Position numbers and translations under genes: made by a program. The notes below the pieces were generated by a model that was not told where the DNA came from, searched no databases, and saw nothing but the letters and a program-made list of their open reading frames with translations. Positions 36,685 to 47,652 of a stretch of 64,000 bases of DNA are shown here, one piece after another (position 1 is the first letter of the stretch; the number at the start of each line of letters is the position of its first letter). The stretch comes from Paragonimus skrjabini miyazakii (taxonomy: Eukaryota; Platyhelminthes; Trematoda; Plagiorchiida; Troglotrematidae): the NCBI GenBank assembly GCA_014338405.1, contig JTDE01000180.1, positions 62,001 to 126,000 on the forward strand, given 5' to 3'.

Positions 36685-38142
36685 AACAAAAACTGTGTGC
36701 ATACGTCGAAAGACACTTTAGAATTGATATCATGTATTGAAAACCTGGAAATTGTCAAAAACACGATGTGTTCTATCGTTGTTAATTCTTTATTCACAAA
36801 TGTGCCACTACGCAAAACGATAGATTTTATATGTGATTTCGTTCTGTCCAATTATACTTGTCTTTCAGTACATGCTGACTATTTGAAGTGTTTACTTTTG
36901 ATATGCACGGAAAATGCGAGATTCTATTTTTCGGATAAGGATTTTCAACAGATAGATGGCGTAGCCATGGGAATCCCACTCGGTCCTGTTTTACCTGATT
37001 TGTTCACGGCCAAAGTTGAACGGTCACTGCTTCCAATGGTGGAGGGAATGAAACTCTACAAGCAATATGTCGACAAGACAAGGAACAGGTGGAAAGAACG
37101 GTTCAAGCTTTCAACTCAGTCCACCCGAATTGCTCAATCACAGTTGAGTACGAAGGTGAGAACAGTTGGCCATTCTTGAACATTTTGGTCGGACGCCGTT
37201 CGGTCGGATTTATCGAACATTCAGTGTACCTTGAACCAACATGGACAGGATAATACTTGAACTTCATGAGTTTTGCTCCCGTTGTATACAAAAGGTTACT
37301 AGTACGTACACTGTTTTACAGAACGTCAAGAACATGCTCCCAATATGAATTACAAGCCGAACAAACAGTGTTGTATGAAACGCTTCTTGCTAACAATTTT
37401 CCAGAACGTTTCATTCGGAAATGCAGTAAATTTACTTCTGCGAAAAATGCATCTGTGGAAGTTTGTATAAAAGTTGTTTGCATCAAACTCCCCTTCAAAG
37501 GTGATAGTTTGATGAACACCTTTGGAAAGATGATTAGTGCCGCGTTTAAACGTGTGTATAATGCAGAACAGCTTGTCCTGTCCTCACAAAAGACTAGGTT
37601 ACCACTACCCCCGGTCAAAAATCAAATCCCAATGCCTTCTACCAGTCACTGTATCTATAAATTGTTTGGCTGTTGCGGTGACTATTACATTGGCAGAACA
37701 GAAAGGATGCTTCTGACCAAGGCCAAGGAGCACATCCCAAATTGGTTGAGAGTTGCACTGACTAACCCACCAATGAGCGATACTCAGCCGGAACGAAACG
37801 GCGCTTCATCTACTGCAAGACACTCATTGACCACAGGTCACAATGGTAATATCACATCTTCGTTTAAGGTCTTGAACGCTCACAGCTCATGAATTCTCAT
37901 GTATATTGAAGCCCTGTTGATCAGCCTTTGACAGCCGGCCCTATGTGCACAAAAATTGGCTGTCAACCTTTGTTTAGAAGACACTTGTCGACTACAGGTC
38001 ACAGTGTGAATATCGAATCTTCGTTTAAGATCTTGATGAACGCTCACAGCTCATAAATTCTCATGTATATTGAAGCCCTGTTGATCAGCCTTTGACAGCC
38101 GGCCCTATGTGCACAAAAATTGGCTGTCAACCTTTGTTTAGA
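36685..38142 (+). mobile_element. Penelope-like element: RT palm, linker and GIY-YIG endonuclease
   Basis: The frame 36697-37179 begins CVHTSKDTLELISCIENL and continues with VNSLFTNVPLRKTIDFIC (motif A, aspartate lost), FQQIDGVAMGIPLGPVLPDL (motif B) and YKQYVDKTR (motif C, usually YVDD). A small deletion after this shifts frame to VEYEGENSWPFLNILVGRR, then a stop near 37251. From 37257 to 37892: ELQAEQTVLYETLLANNFPE, IKLPFKGDS, CIYKLFGCCGDYYIGRTERM, KEHIPNWL and TTGHNGNI. The GIY-YIG core is intact. Beyond 37892 an in-frame stop is followed by YIEALLISL and QPALCAQKLAVNLCL, the normal PLE ending. Not active, because both RT aspartate sites are damaged. Confidence 0.92.
37818..38142 (+). repeat. 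Tandem duplication of the PLE ORF end (161 and 164 bp units)
   Basis: Unit 1 (37818-37978) and unit 2 (37979-38142) both encode RHxLTTGH/RHLSTTGH, then NIxSSFK, NAHSS, a stop, and the QPALCAQKLAV ending. The last 110 bases are almost identical, while the first 45 differ more, and unit 2 has three extra bases. In both units the codon after NAHSS is a stop (TGA or TAA), consistent with decay of an arginine codon. Confidence 0.9.
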
Positions 38143-38231
38143 TGTGAGTACCAATCAGGATCCAGCCCGATTTGTACTTTTAATCGTTTCATTTAAATCT
38201 TGTTGGTTTTGTTTTCATGCCAATCACACGT

Positions 38232-38272
38232 TTACGACTGACGAGAGTGCGCAAAATAAATTCCCATCGTAA
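38232..38272 (+). ncRNA. Hammerhead-like motif with covarying stem I, third copy
   Basis: About 90 bases after the PLE ORF end: TTACGA, CTGACGA, GAGTGCGC, then AAAATAAATTCCCA and TCGTAA. TTACGA/TCGTAA is a perfect 6-bp stem in which the G-C pair of the copy at 34428 (TTGCGA/TCGCAA) is replaced by A-T on both sides. CTGACGA satisfies the CUGANGA core. The second core box has lost its G and stem III is not clear, so this copy is not expected to cleave. Confidence 0.4.
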
Positions 38273-39570
38273 TTTGTGTCTTTTGACTATTCGATTCAAA
38301 TCACTACACATTAGTTCAACAACACTTTTTCCGGGTTTCGCGCAACACAGCATTTTGGAAGACTTGTTATGCATTACCTTCCGAGCACGCTTTAACCTCT
38401 AACATCTAGAAGTCATAACTTGAACTTCGTTTACTATGACAAAAAACTTCGTGGTCATGGAGCCAGCATTCTTGTGAAACACTGTTGGTCAACCGCAACA
38501 AAATCTGTCATTTTCTCACTACCGTCGCATTGTGCAAAGGGTGAAACCACACATTTTACATACGTAGTACCTTTCGGTTTCTCTCATACTATCGCAGTAA
38601 AGCTGCAATATCGGTCCCTTTTTGAGTTTTTCAGCCCACATCACTGATTCCCTTTTCTAGCCAGACCAGTAGATCAGCTTGCTACATCAAAGGTTGAAAA
38701 TGGTTTCTGGAAATATGTCGTGACTTATCGATTCATTCACCACAAAACTACATCCGAACGCTAAAGGAATTGCCTAATACAAGATGAGAACTGATATCTT
38801 ATTATTTGTATATATTAAAAAGCCATTCAGTCATTTAGTCGACTTTCAACTGCAAGCAGGTCTTCTTACCTATGTTCTAAGGACCGTCTTTGTACATCCA
38901 TGTGATTTTCATTACATTCACAATGTCAGTTACATAATCGGTACACATGGTGTCGACTCCGTCATCCCACTAAACCGCAAATACAATCCACAGATTACCG
39001 GCAAGTGATACTCGTTCCACGTTAATATTTATCAAGATGATAGTGAATTGAATGAGTTAACTTTATCAATGATCTCAGTAATTTTCACTTGTTGCTTGCT
39101 AAAATTAAACTTTCTTTCTTATCACTCAAGACCAACAATGACATGATGTGTGTGGCTGTTCGAGCATCAAACGGTGCTGTCTTTCTACCATCTAACCACT
39201 AACCGAATTAGAAAGGTAGTTACGGAACCAATCCATTCAAATATCTAAATACATTCGTATTTTTTAACGTTATCACAATAAGTGGCACATATGTGAGTAA
39301 TTAAAAACACTCAGTGACTTGTCAAAATGTTCCACACGGAAAAAGTATATCCTAACTAAGTGCGCCACTTGTCAGTCATTTGGATTAAACATGGAAGACC
39401 TGTTGGCTTTGCTGTTACGAAGAATTTCGTCATCGGATGTACAACAGAATGCAGATGAAAATCTGGAGACAACAGTGACTCAGTTTGTTCGAAACACTGA
39501 GTTCTCTTTAACCACTTCATCGGAGCAGAAAGAAGACATTGCAATACGTTAACATTTTATTTACTTTCAT
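38273..39570. other. Between PLE copies; nothing seen
   Basis: No gene or repeat supported. Frames at 38420-38647, 38784-39008 and 39319-39552 (all +) have no motif. Confidence 0.4.
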
Positions 39571-39762
39571 CAGCCGAAGTTATGTGCACCAAAGTGGTTG
39601 AGGCAAACTTTCGAGCTGCCGTGGTCTTTATTACATAATGCTTGGTGTGTTTGTAAGTGTGTTTAGTCTCCGTTTGTCTTTATCAGTATGATGTATACAA
39701 CTGGCAGGTTTTATGCTTACGACTGATGATAGTAAATGAAGTGATAACATAACGCAATATAT
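39571..39762 (+). mobile_element. Solo Penelope-like element tail
   Basis: Diverged copy of the 35103-35321 tail, starting at CAGCCGAAGTTATGTGCACC (reading QPKLCAPKWLRQ) and ending at the GCAATATAT box. No endonuclease or RT precedes it. It belongs to the same family as the inverted dimer at 34423-35321, judging by the shared ACATAATNCTTGGTGTG and GATGTATA blocks. Confidence 0.8.
39716..39757 (+). ncRNA. Hammerhead-like motif, fourth copy, eroded
   Basis: CTTACGA, CTGATGA, TAGTAAAT, GAA, GTG-ATAA-CAT, A, then ACGCAA. The core boxes are kept and GTG/CAT stem III is possible, but stem I has two mismatches and stem II does not pair. Confidence 0.35.
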
Positions 39763-42700
39763 CTTCTTTTTGCTCTGATTAAGCATTTTAGTCGCAGTTG
39801 TTACTGTGTCCTTCAGTAGATACAGCTGAAAGTATAATAAGGAATATGCCTCGATTTGTAAAATGATTTCATAATGACTGTAAACGTCACCGTCCCCAAC
39901 GTTTGCCTACCCTTGTTAATTCCATTTTGCTGCCACTTATGGATTGGGCGGGTAGTGTAGCCTAGCGTATTGGTTTCCATTTTACCACTGCTTTAGAAAT
40001 CGTCACACATAGCGTTGGAGTTATCTTTTTAAAGGATACGCACCAACCATGCAAATTCTCGACTAAACCACTACCAAGTTGTCAGTAATACATCAGCAAA
40101 CAAGACAAACCACTTTTAAATTTGGTGTACGTGATGGTTTGTTTATATGGAAGTGGACACCATAGTGACAGCCCTAGCTGATTCAGCGTTACATATTTAA
40201 CGGTCTCCTCGTTAGCAAGTGATTCAACTTTGATAAACATGATGCTTTTTGTTAATATATTGGTTTATTCATCACTAACAGTAATACAGCAGTGACTATC
40301 GATGATGTTTAACTGTTACACAACCAGAAATTAAAACGTAATTTCTGTGCTGGTAGAGAGAAGAGGAGGGGAGAAGAAGAGATCTAACTACTAAAAGTAT
40401 TTATGTGAAAGTAGCATCTGCAGGAACAGAACAACTCTTTATCTAACAAACTCCCTGTAGCAGACGCATGCGATATTGACACAGACAGGGACAAAAGGAC
40501 AAACCGCAACCACCTCAGAATAAATTACCAGAAGAAGCCAAGTTGTTGACTTTCACTGATCTATCTGTTGCTGCTTGCATAATCCCAACGGCTTTTCAGT
40601 TGGCTTTTTGTACACACACAAGTAACAACTCCGTCAAGCTGTCTGCCTTGAAACCGGCGACAATTCTTGATCTTTGATGTGTGATGAAGTAATGATGTTG
40701 CAGCCCACATCCTGAACGAAAAATTCTATTTCGCTTTGCAGAACGAAGGACGCCCAGAAATAATAACACTGTGCCAAACAATTAGAATGTTATTCCTATT
40801 AAACTGCGCTTCCATTTAAACTACACATCGTGACCGGCTCTTCCGAAAAGAAAGAACAAACTTAAAGTTTTGATTTCCCTAGAGTTTATCTGTAGTACAT
40901 ATCCATGGTAATAACTTGGGAATAACTGTAGGTACGTGTCTTTTTGAAGCGACCTATCTAAGTCAACTCTACAGTTAACCTGTCCTTGTGAGCTAACTGG
41001 CTTGAAAGAACGTTGATTGTACTTCAATTCCCAGTAACAGCAGGGATATTCATTGTCTATCGGATCTAGAAATGGCGAAGATCGAGTCTACAGTATACTT
41101 TTAAAACGCAACTCACACATGTGTGTTGGTGCACCCTCTGAACATTTTCCGTACGGACGGATTTTAAGTATGTTGACTTTTTTGTTGCCGAAGGATATCA
41201 CTTGATTCCGCTGTTGAAAAATACACTCCAAAATCATCGTATGCCTCTGCAGAAACTAGGCCTTTTGCTTCTTGACCAATTCTGACTTAGGACTAACAAT
41301 TTATGCGGAAGCATTTCGAGGATGTGTCACGTTCTTTTGGAACGGGGTGTATACATTTGGGCAAAATTTACTGATATCAGTCTGCCTACAGCAAAGTAAC
41401 TAGGATTTTATGGTAGTGAACAACTTGTACAAAGTAGCATTTGTTTTCTCCTCCCACTATACTCAGTCAGCTTATCCGCCTTTGACTCCTATCCTGAAAA
41501 TCGCCGCTGATCTCAGTCAAATACTTCTTAGGTGCCACCTCATGCATCCAATTGACACAAATTTTCTCCCTGTTTATGAAATTTACGAATTCCTACTCAA
41601 CCGTACATAACATCTGAGTAATCGCGTACTATACAACAAGCTAAGTACATCAGGAATGACCGGAAATACATACTTCCAACAGCTGCGTTGTTTAGCGTGG
41701 GCGTTTTCATCAACCCTCAATACATTTTTGTTGCAGAAGATGTCAACCAAGTGACAGTATTAATCTCTGTGGGATAAAAATAAGAGTTTTGCTGATTTTT
41801 TGTTATGTGTGCGCCAGGTTTGCGTACTTGGCATTTTGATGGATTCTGTAGCAATAACTGACACTGTGAAGTATTGTAACAAAGTTATCCATAACATGCT
41901 TGAACGTTTCATGGTACATCTGTTCTAAATGTATTAGTATTTTCTAAACGGTGTGTGCGCTTTATCGCATACTTACCTGTACCAGTGAATTGAGAACTCG
42001 TTTGCTACATTTTGATAGTAATTGGATAACTTTTATCTACCGGTTTTTGAACGCACTAGATTGTTATTCAGAGTTACATTCAACTGTGTCTTCGCGGTTC
42101 AACATGGCATGAGCTAACGTCTAAAGAACGGTCTGTTATTACAAAAATCCCACTGTAATCCCACTTACACTTTCCAAAACGGTGTTGGCTTGTCAATACG
42201 TGCTTCCTGCCGTTTAATTTTATTTCGGTGCTCAATCAGTCCGACACCCACCGTCAAGACATTTGTAATAAAAGTTCAACATAGTTTTTCTTCGTGGTGG
42301 GTAGTATAATGTAAAACATTTTCTGTAGTGTGCTGTCAACTTGGTTTTGTTTTCAGTCAGCCGAAGAATCATGATTCAGTTGGAGATGGTATTCGTTAAC
42401 TCTTCTTTGCTGGTACCTTCAAATATCAAATGTTCAAATATCCGTCAGCACGAAGTCTGCGGATCAGAGGAATATCGCAGTTTTACAGATAATAACTCAA
42501 TCGAAATACAATATAATTAGGAAGCATTTTTAAATCAGCAGTGGTCACGTTTGGCCAAACTTCTTGGGAACAGACTGTTTCAATGTAAAAATGGGTTTAT
42601 TCCGGCTGGAAAATTCAACCATTTGTTACTAGCCAGCATTTTTTAAATTCCACGAGTTAGCTGCCGGCACACACAATATATTACGCTTATTTTCACACTT

Positions 42701-45700
42701 AATATAAGAAAATATATCAAAAACAATAAAGGATCAAGCACAGTTTTTACTGTTAGGTAGATGCTCAGTCATCACTCATGGAATGTAAGTGATCTACATC
42801 ACACTGACGAATCTGATATCGATCCAATCAGTCACTAGATAATTCCCACGGCTATTTACTATGCTGCCTGCCGAGCCTAAGAGTCTTCCGAGATATCAGC
42901 TATCATCGCGACACTACACCTACGCTTTAGGTAGGATTATAGCTTAGTAATTTGATAGGTGCACATAGGTTGGTTATTCATCATGTTGGCTAGTATCAGG
43001 CAGAATTGTTGTACCTTCTGGGAAGTTAATTCAATTTTCCAACATAGTTCTATTGTTCACCGCATCACAGTATATTCTGCTAGATTTTCGTCCGAATAAC
43101 CCGCTCATTGGATTCTGTTCTAGTTTGTTTTGCCCACTGAAAAATATTTCTTTTTCTGTCTCTTTAGTCTGAGATTACCCATCTATGCGGAATAACTGCT
43201 TGAGGCTTTTGAGGAATAACACTGGAAGTGGTTTATCCAAAAGTTTGCGTCTGTAAGTTGGAACAATCATATGAATCTCTGGCGGCTTGTACCGGCGATT
43301 GTAATGAATGAACAGGTTACATTACTCACGTATTTGGCGTTCGTAACCTCGTTAACTTTGATCAAATCCAAACAAACACAAATGTCTGAAAGAAACATTT
43401 ATACAGATTTGCTGTAGTTCTACACGTTCGAATTTTTTATTCACATTGTTGATCATTCTTGGCTCACTGCATTAGTTACTGTCTAATATTTGCACTTGCT
43501 AGCATTCTTGTTAAACATATACACTTTTTATTTGTTTATTCACAAACATATTGTATTGAACTTGAATGTTTCATCCCCCTAGCTTTATTGGTGATTTCAT
43601 GACTGATTACACTCATTACAATGTGTGGTTCCATCTCGTCCATTTTTGCAGGTTATTCCCATTTAAACCTACCTGACATGTCCTGTTATCTGTGCAATAA
43701 ACAGTTTGTTGAAGCGGAATTAAATGAACAATCATCTATTCTAATCGTCTAGCTCTAATAGTCCTGACAAAGTAGTATCCCGGTCTGTATATGGTTGGAA
43801 GTACAACTAAAAACTCGTGAATGTTGGGTGCAACACATCAACGCCAAGTTCATTTCGACTGCGTTTCAAATGATGTTAATGCTCTGCCACGTTATAAACA
43901 TGAGAAACTGGTGTGTGACGGAGCGATTTTTGCAGCATGTTTACAGCAAACCTACTCGGGTAATTATTATTAAGTTTGCTTTTAGTGTTAATCAAGAATT
44001 CAACTATGATTTTTGTTTTTTGTAGAAGTTTGTTATCGCAACTGACTACAGATTTTTTAGTGAAGATAATCTTTATGGCAAACCCGCCTACTCAAAACCA
44101 TCACTACCGATTGCGTGGGGTTTACATCGTACACAAGTTCTTGAAGGAAGCTCAAAACGAACGGACAGACACGACGTTTAATATCCGTCATCTACCTATT
44201 ATCTATCGCCCTCTATGTTTCACCTCTACCCAGAGATTTTTAAAAACCTGTCCGATGAACACCCACGTATAAATAATATTACAGAGATTTTCATATTTTC
44301 CTCGTGCTCGCTATGCAGTCTGTTTTTATTACTCAAAACAACCGTGTTTCCGTTAAGCAACTTTGTGTGTATAAACGCATGTGCAGCTATACCTCTTACT
44401 GAGTGTACATGTTTTCAGTCAGTCGTTCAAAATTCCGCTAAACTCACAAAAAATTTCATAATAAAACGTTCCTAAGATTTCATTTCAAACAAAAATGGTT
44501 CGTCTGTTACTTGACAGAATTATTTGTAAAGACTTTTTGTATATTTGTCTTTGTGGTTCTGCTTTATCTGACGTCCATATATACTTAACGTTACAGTCAA
44601 AATAAGCCTGTCATAAATGACAGCGGAATTTGTTGGACAAAATGCAATCAATGTAAGTTAACTAAAACAACATCTCTTAGAGGCTTTCCGTGATTCTTGC
44701 GGCACCAGGCGTACCAATAATCTTAAAATCTTTATTGCGTTTCTATATATATAGTTTCTATATATAGTGCACATCCTCCAAAGTTGGTGGTCTCCACTTC
44801 GCTTCGTTGGACACGAACACCATACACACAATATTTCTTCGGAAAACAACGTAGAAACTTTGAAGCAAATAAATATACGGACTTCAGTTGGATTATCTTG
44901 CGTATTCATTACAATTTGCTACATACGGTTCAGAAAAGTTGGCGTTTTCCCAAACAACATGCAACAATTTCAGCGATATAATAATATGTATATAATGATC
45001 AACAATTTTAAGATTTTTGTAAATCATCCAAACAAGAAAAGACAACCTAAATTTAAGCGGAAATGTTGAACTAGAGTTAGAGTGTTATCCGGCACAGTAC
45101 CAATTCGAATCAGTAAACATAATGTAGAATGAAAACTATTGACGCTTGACAAAAGTTCGATGTAAAACGGACAGTACGGAGGAAGCACAGTTAATTTAGA
45201 TAGGAAAGAAACATTTTGAATTGTAACTTTCGAAAGGTGGAAGTTTGAACAATGTATGTCACACAAAGGTCATAGCTTCTGATGCGGTCGTTTACAACTG
45301 CTTGGTCTTTCAAGTGTTAATTGCCAACGGGAAGTTAACGACCCTAGGCGTGTATCGTTAGCACACGACTTATAAATGACTTTGACATATATACACCTCC
45401 GCTGTTTGGCACACGCTATCTCCTCCAAATTCGAGTTTACGTAATCTCCGTCATAAACTGCAAATCGGTATTGAAATGATATGTTCACACAGCTGAATGA
45501 AGACGGGGTGGATATTTGCCTAGACAGAAAACAAACTTTTTTGGCAAAGTGATAAGTTATATTTCTATTCACATTAGCCATAGTATACAACCTATCGCTG
45601 TAATAAGTAGACACGACAGTACCATGAGTGGCATTTGTTTGCAATCTTTCATCTGTGGAATAAACGTATAATGTGATAATTTTTTATTTACATTACCTAA

Positions 45701-47509
45701 GGTGGATTGAATTTCGTAGTTCATCCAAGTGAAAGTCCGACCTAACCCTATTCCCCAAAATGTTTATCTATGTATGTTTCTGGCCACTAATTGAACCTTG
45801 ACCTCGATGTTTTTGTTTTATCGCGTCAATTAACAGTTGTGCGAATGGCCAGTTGTCGCTTGTTGTACTTTCCTTGATTGGTGCGTACATCACCCTTTTG
45901 GAGATCGGCTCGTCCCTGCTGTTTTTAAACCTGTTGACTGTTCGAGAGAACTCTGTTGGGTATGAATGTCATATTATGTGCTTGCAGATCATCGTTAACC
46001 CATTTAGCATCAAATTGTAATTATCTCTCGGAAACGATCCCTCGATCGAAACTGTCGAGATTGTCTACTTATTAACTTTGATCATTTGTTCAACTGTACC
46101 GTGTTACTGTGAACCAATCTTGTTTTGACCATTTGGTATCGTTGGTTTATTGCTGCGCGTTTCTCAACGTCTTCGTGGAAGATCGTACATGAGGTGTATC
46201 TTTATTCCAACTGACCTCATCTATCCGTGTTCTGTCTTAAAACTTAACGTCATACGCGTTTTAGGGAACCTTCTGAAATTCATTGAGAAATTCAAGGCTA
46301 GTTGTCGTACAGTATTTTATTTACATCAAAAATTATGCAACCTGAAAAAGTGGTTAGGCCATCTTGTAATGTATTAGGGTGATATTACAAATACTGCTGA
46401 CTTTGAGACCAACATTTTTACCAGCATTTTTAGAAAATAACGCCTGACGAATGATTGGGTAGGTCCAAATAGTTTACGCGGAGAAACTATGGCACACTAT
46501 TTGGCTATAAAATGCGTCAGTCTCATATGAAAACTCGTGACATTATTCACTGTCTGTTTTCAAGTCAGCCACTATGCTGAATTCTGTAGCTTGTACAACA
46601 TATGACCATGCGAAAAATTTCACCCTAAGTTAAAACAGACTGATATTTTAACGAATCCATAAAAGGTTTCGTGTTAGTCACCGCATGCCTGACAGTAAAA
46701 TCAACGTAAACGTTTCCGATGTTTTACTGGTATGTAGTCAGTTTTAAAACCTTGTTATTTCTTTCTCATTTCTAACATCGTAAATAATATATATTTACCT
46801 ACTGTGCCGGTGCCAAGAAGATTAATTGACAATCCCCTCCTCAAACATTGATTTCTAATATTTTTTGCATTATTAGGTATTCTAGCGTTTGAAACTGGTT
46901 TCACAAAATGCATTCTAATCATGGATGCTACTAACGTAGTCATCACCACTTCAGTGAATTCATGGGTTTTCAACAAGTGTCCAAAACGAATCATAATTGA
47001 TCGTGCGGTTCGACACGTGATTTGCTAACTCTGACCAGATAAATCACTACGCTGGTGAGTAGTAAAATGTTTTAATTTTACGTAAATTGAACATCACCAA
47101 CAGTTGATTGCAGCTGTCGCATTTCTATAGACTTTCCATTCGGCACTTTTCGAAAAGAAGCATTTAACGCGAGTTTCCCTCCCATTAGAGTTCGTTGGTA
47201 GTGCACGTCTCAGCCTACACCATGAATAGAACTCTTGCTACGACTTGATGAGTCAGCTTTGTTGACCACTGCGTCACTGACATCAAACTAGGCACGACTA
47301 AACCATCATGTGATTTTGTGCCGGAATAGGAATACGTTCGTTTTCGAACTTCGTACTCTGGGTTAAAACATATTTCATTTCAATCTAATTCCGGTAGCTA
47401 TTTTAAAACTTACCAGCACATCAAACTGAAGGGTTTTCATTTTGAAATGCCCAACGTTTTTACAGTCGTCAGCGGAACCATAACATTTGCTAACCCTTTT
47501 TGTCATCAG
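39763..47509. other. Complexin intron 1, last part; nothing else seen
   Basis: AT-rich intronic sequence. Open frames such as 43976-44272 (+) and 45270-45644 (-, 124 codons) have no motif and are of chance length. A short duplicated TTTCTATATATA run lies at 44740-44766. No exon-like block other than complexin exon 2 at the end. Confidence 0.5.
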
Positions 47510-47652
47510 ATGCGACCAAAGATGTAAGCACACGACCGATTGTGGATGAGGATCTGGAAGCACAAATGCTAGCCGCTGAGGAGAAACGGCGAGAACGGTT
47601 CGAGAGTATGGAAGGGGAAAGGGAGAACATGCGTCAAACTATTCGAGAGAAA
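47510..47652 (+). CDS. Complexin, exon 2 (accessory and central SNARE-binding helix)
   Basis: Encodes residues 19-66. DEDLEAQMLAAEEKRRERF is the charged accessory helix and ESMEGERENMRQTIREK is the central helix that lies in the groove of the assembled SNARE complex. Against vertebrate complexin 1 the binding residues R48, M55, R59, R63 and I66 are all conserved, and Y52 is phenylalanine. The acceptor is strong (CCTTTTTGTCATCAG before 47510). The exon starts with the two bases needed to finish codon 19 and ends at a codon boundary before GTGGGT. No other frame of this block is as protein-like. This exon is the firmest evidence for the gene. Confidence 0.95.

Noticed and set aside
39945..40020. 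Possible tRNA-like A box (TGTAGCCTAGCG)
   Set aside because: No B box at a workable distance and no stems.
45270..45644. 124-codon minus-strand open frame
   Set aside because: No motif, no splice context, and the length is expected by chance in 64 kb at this composition.
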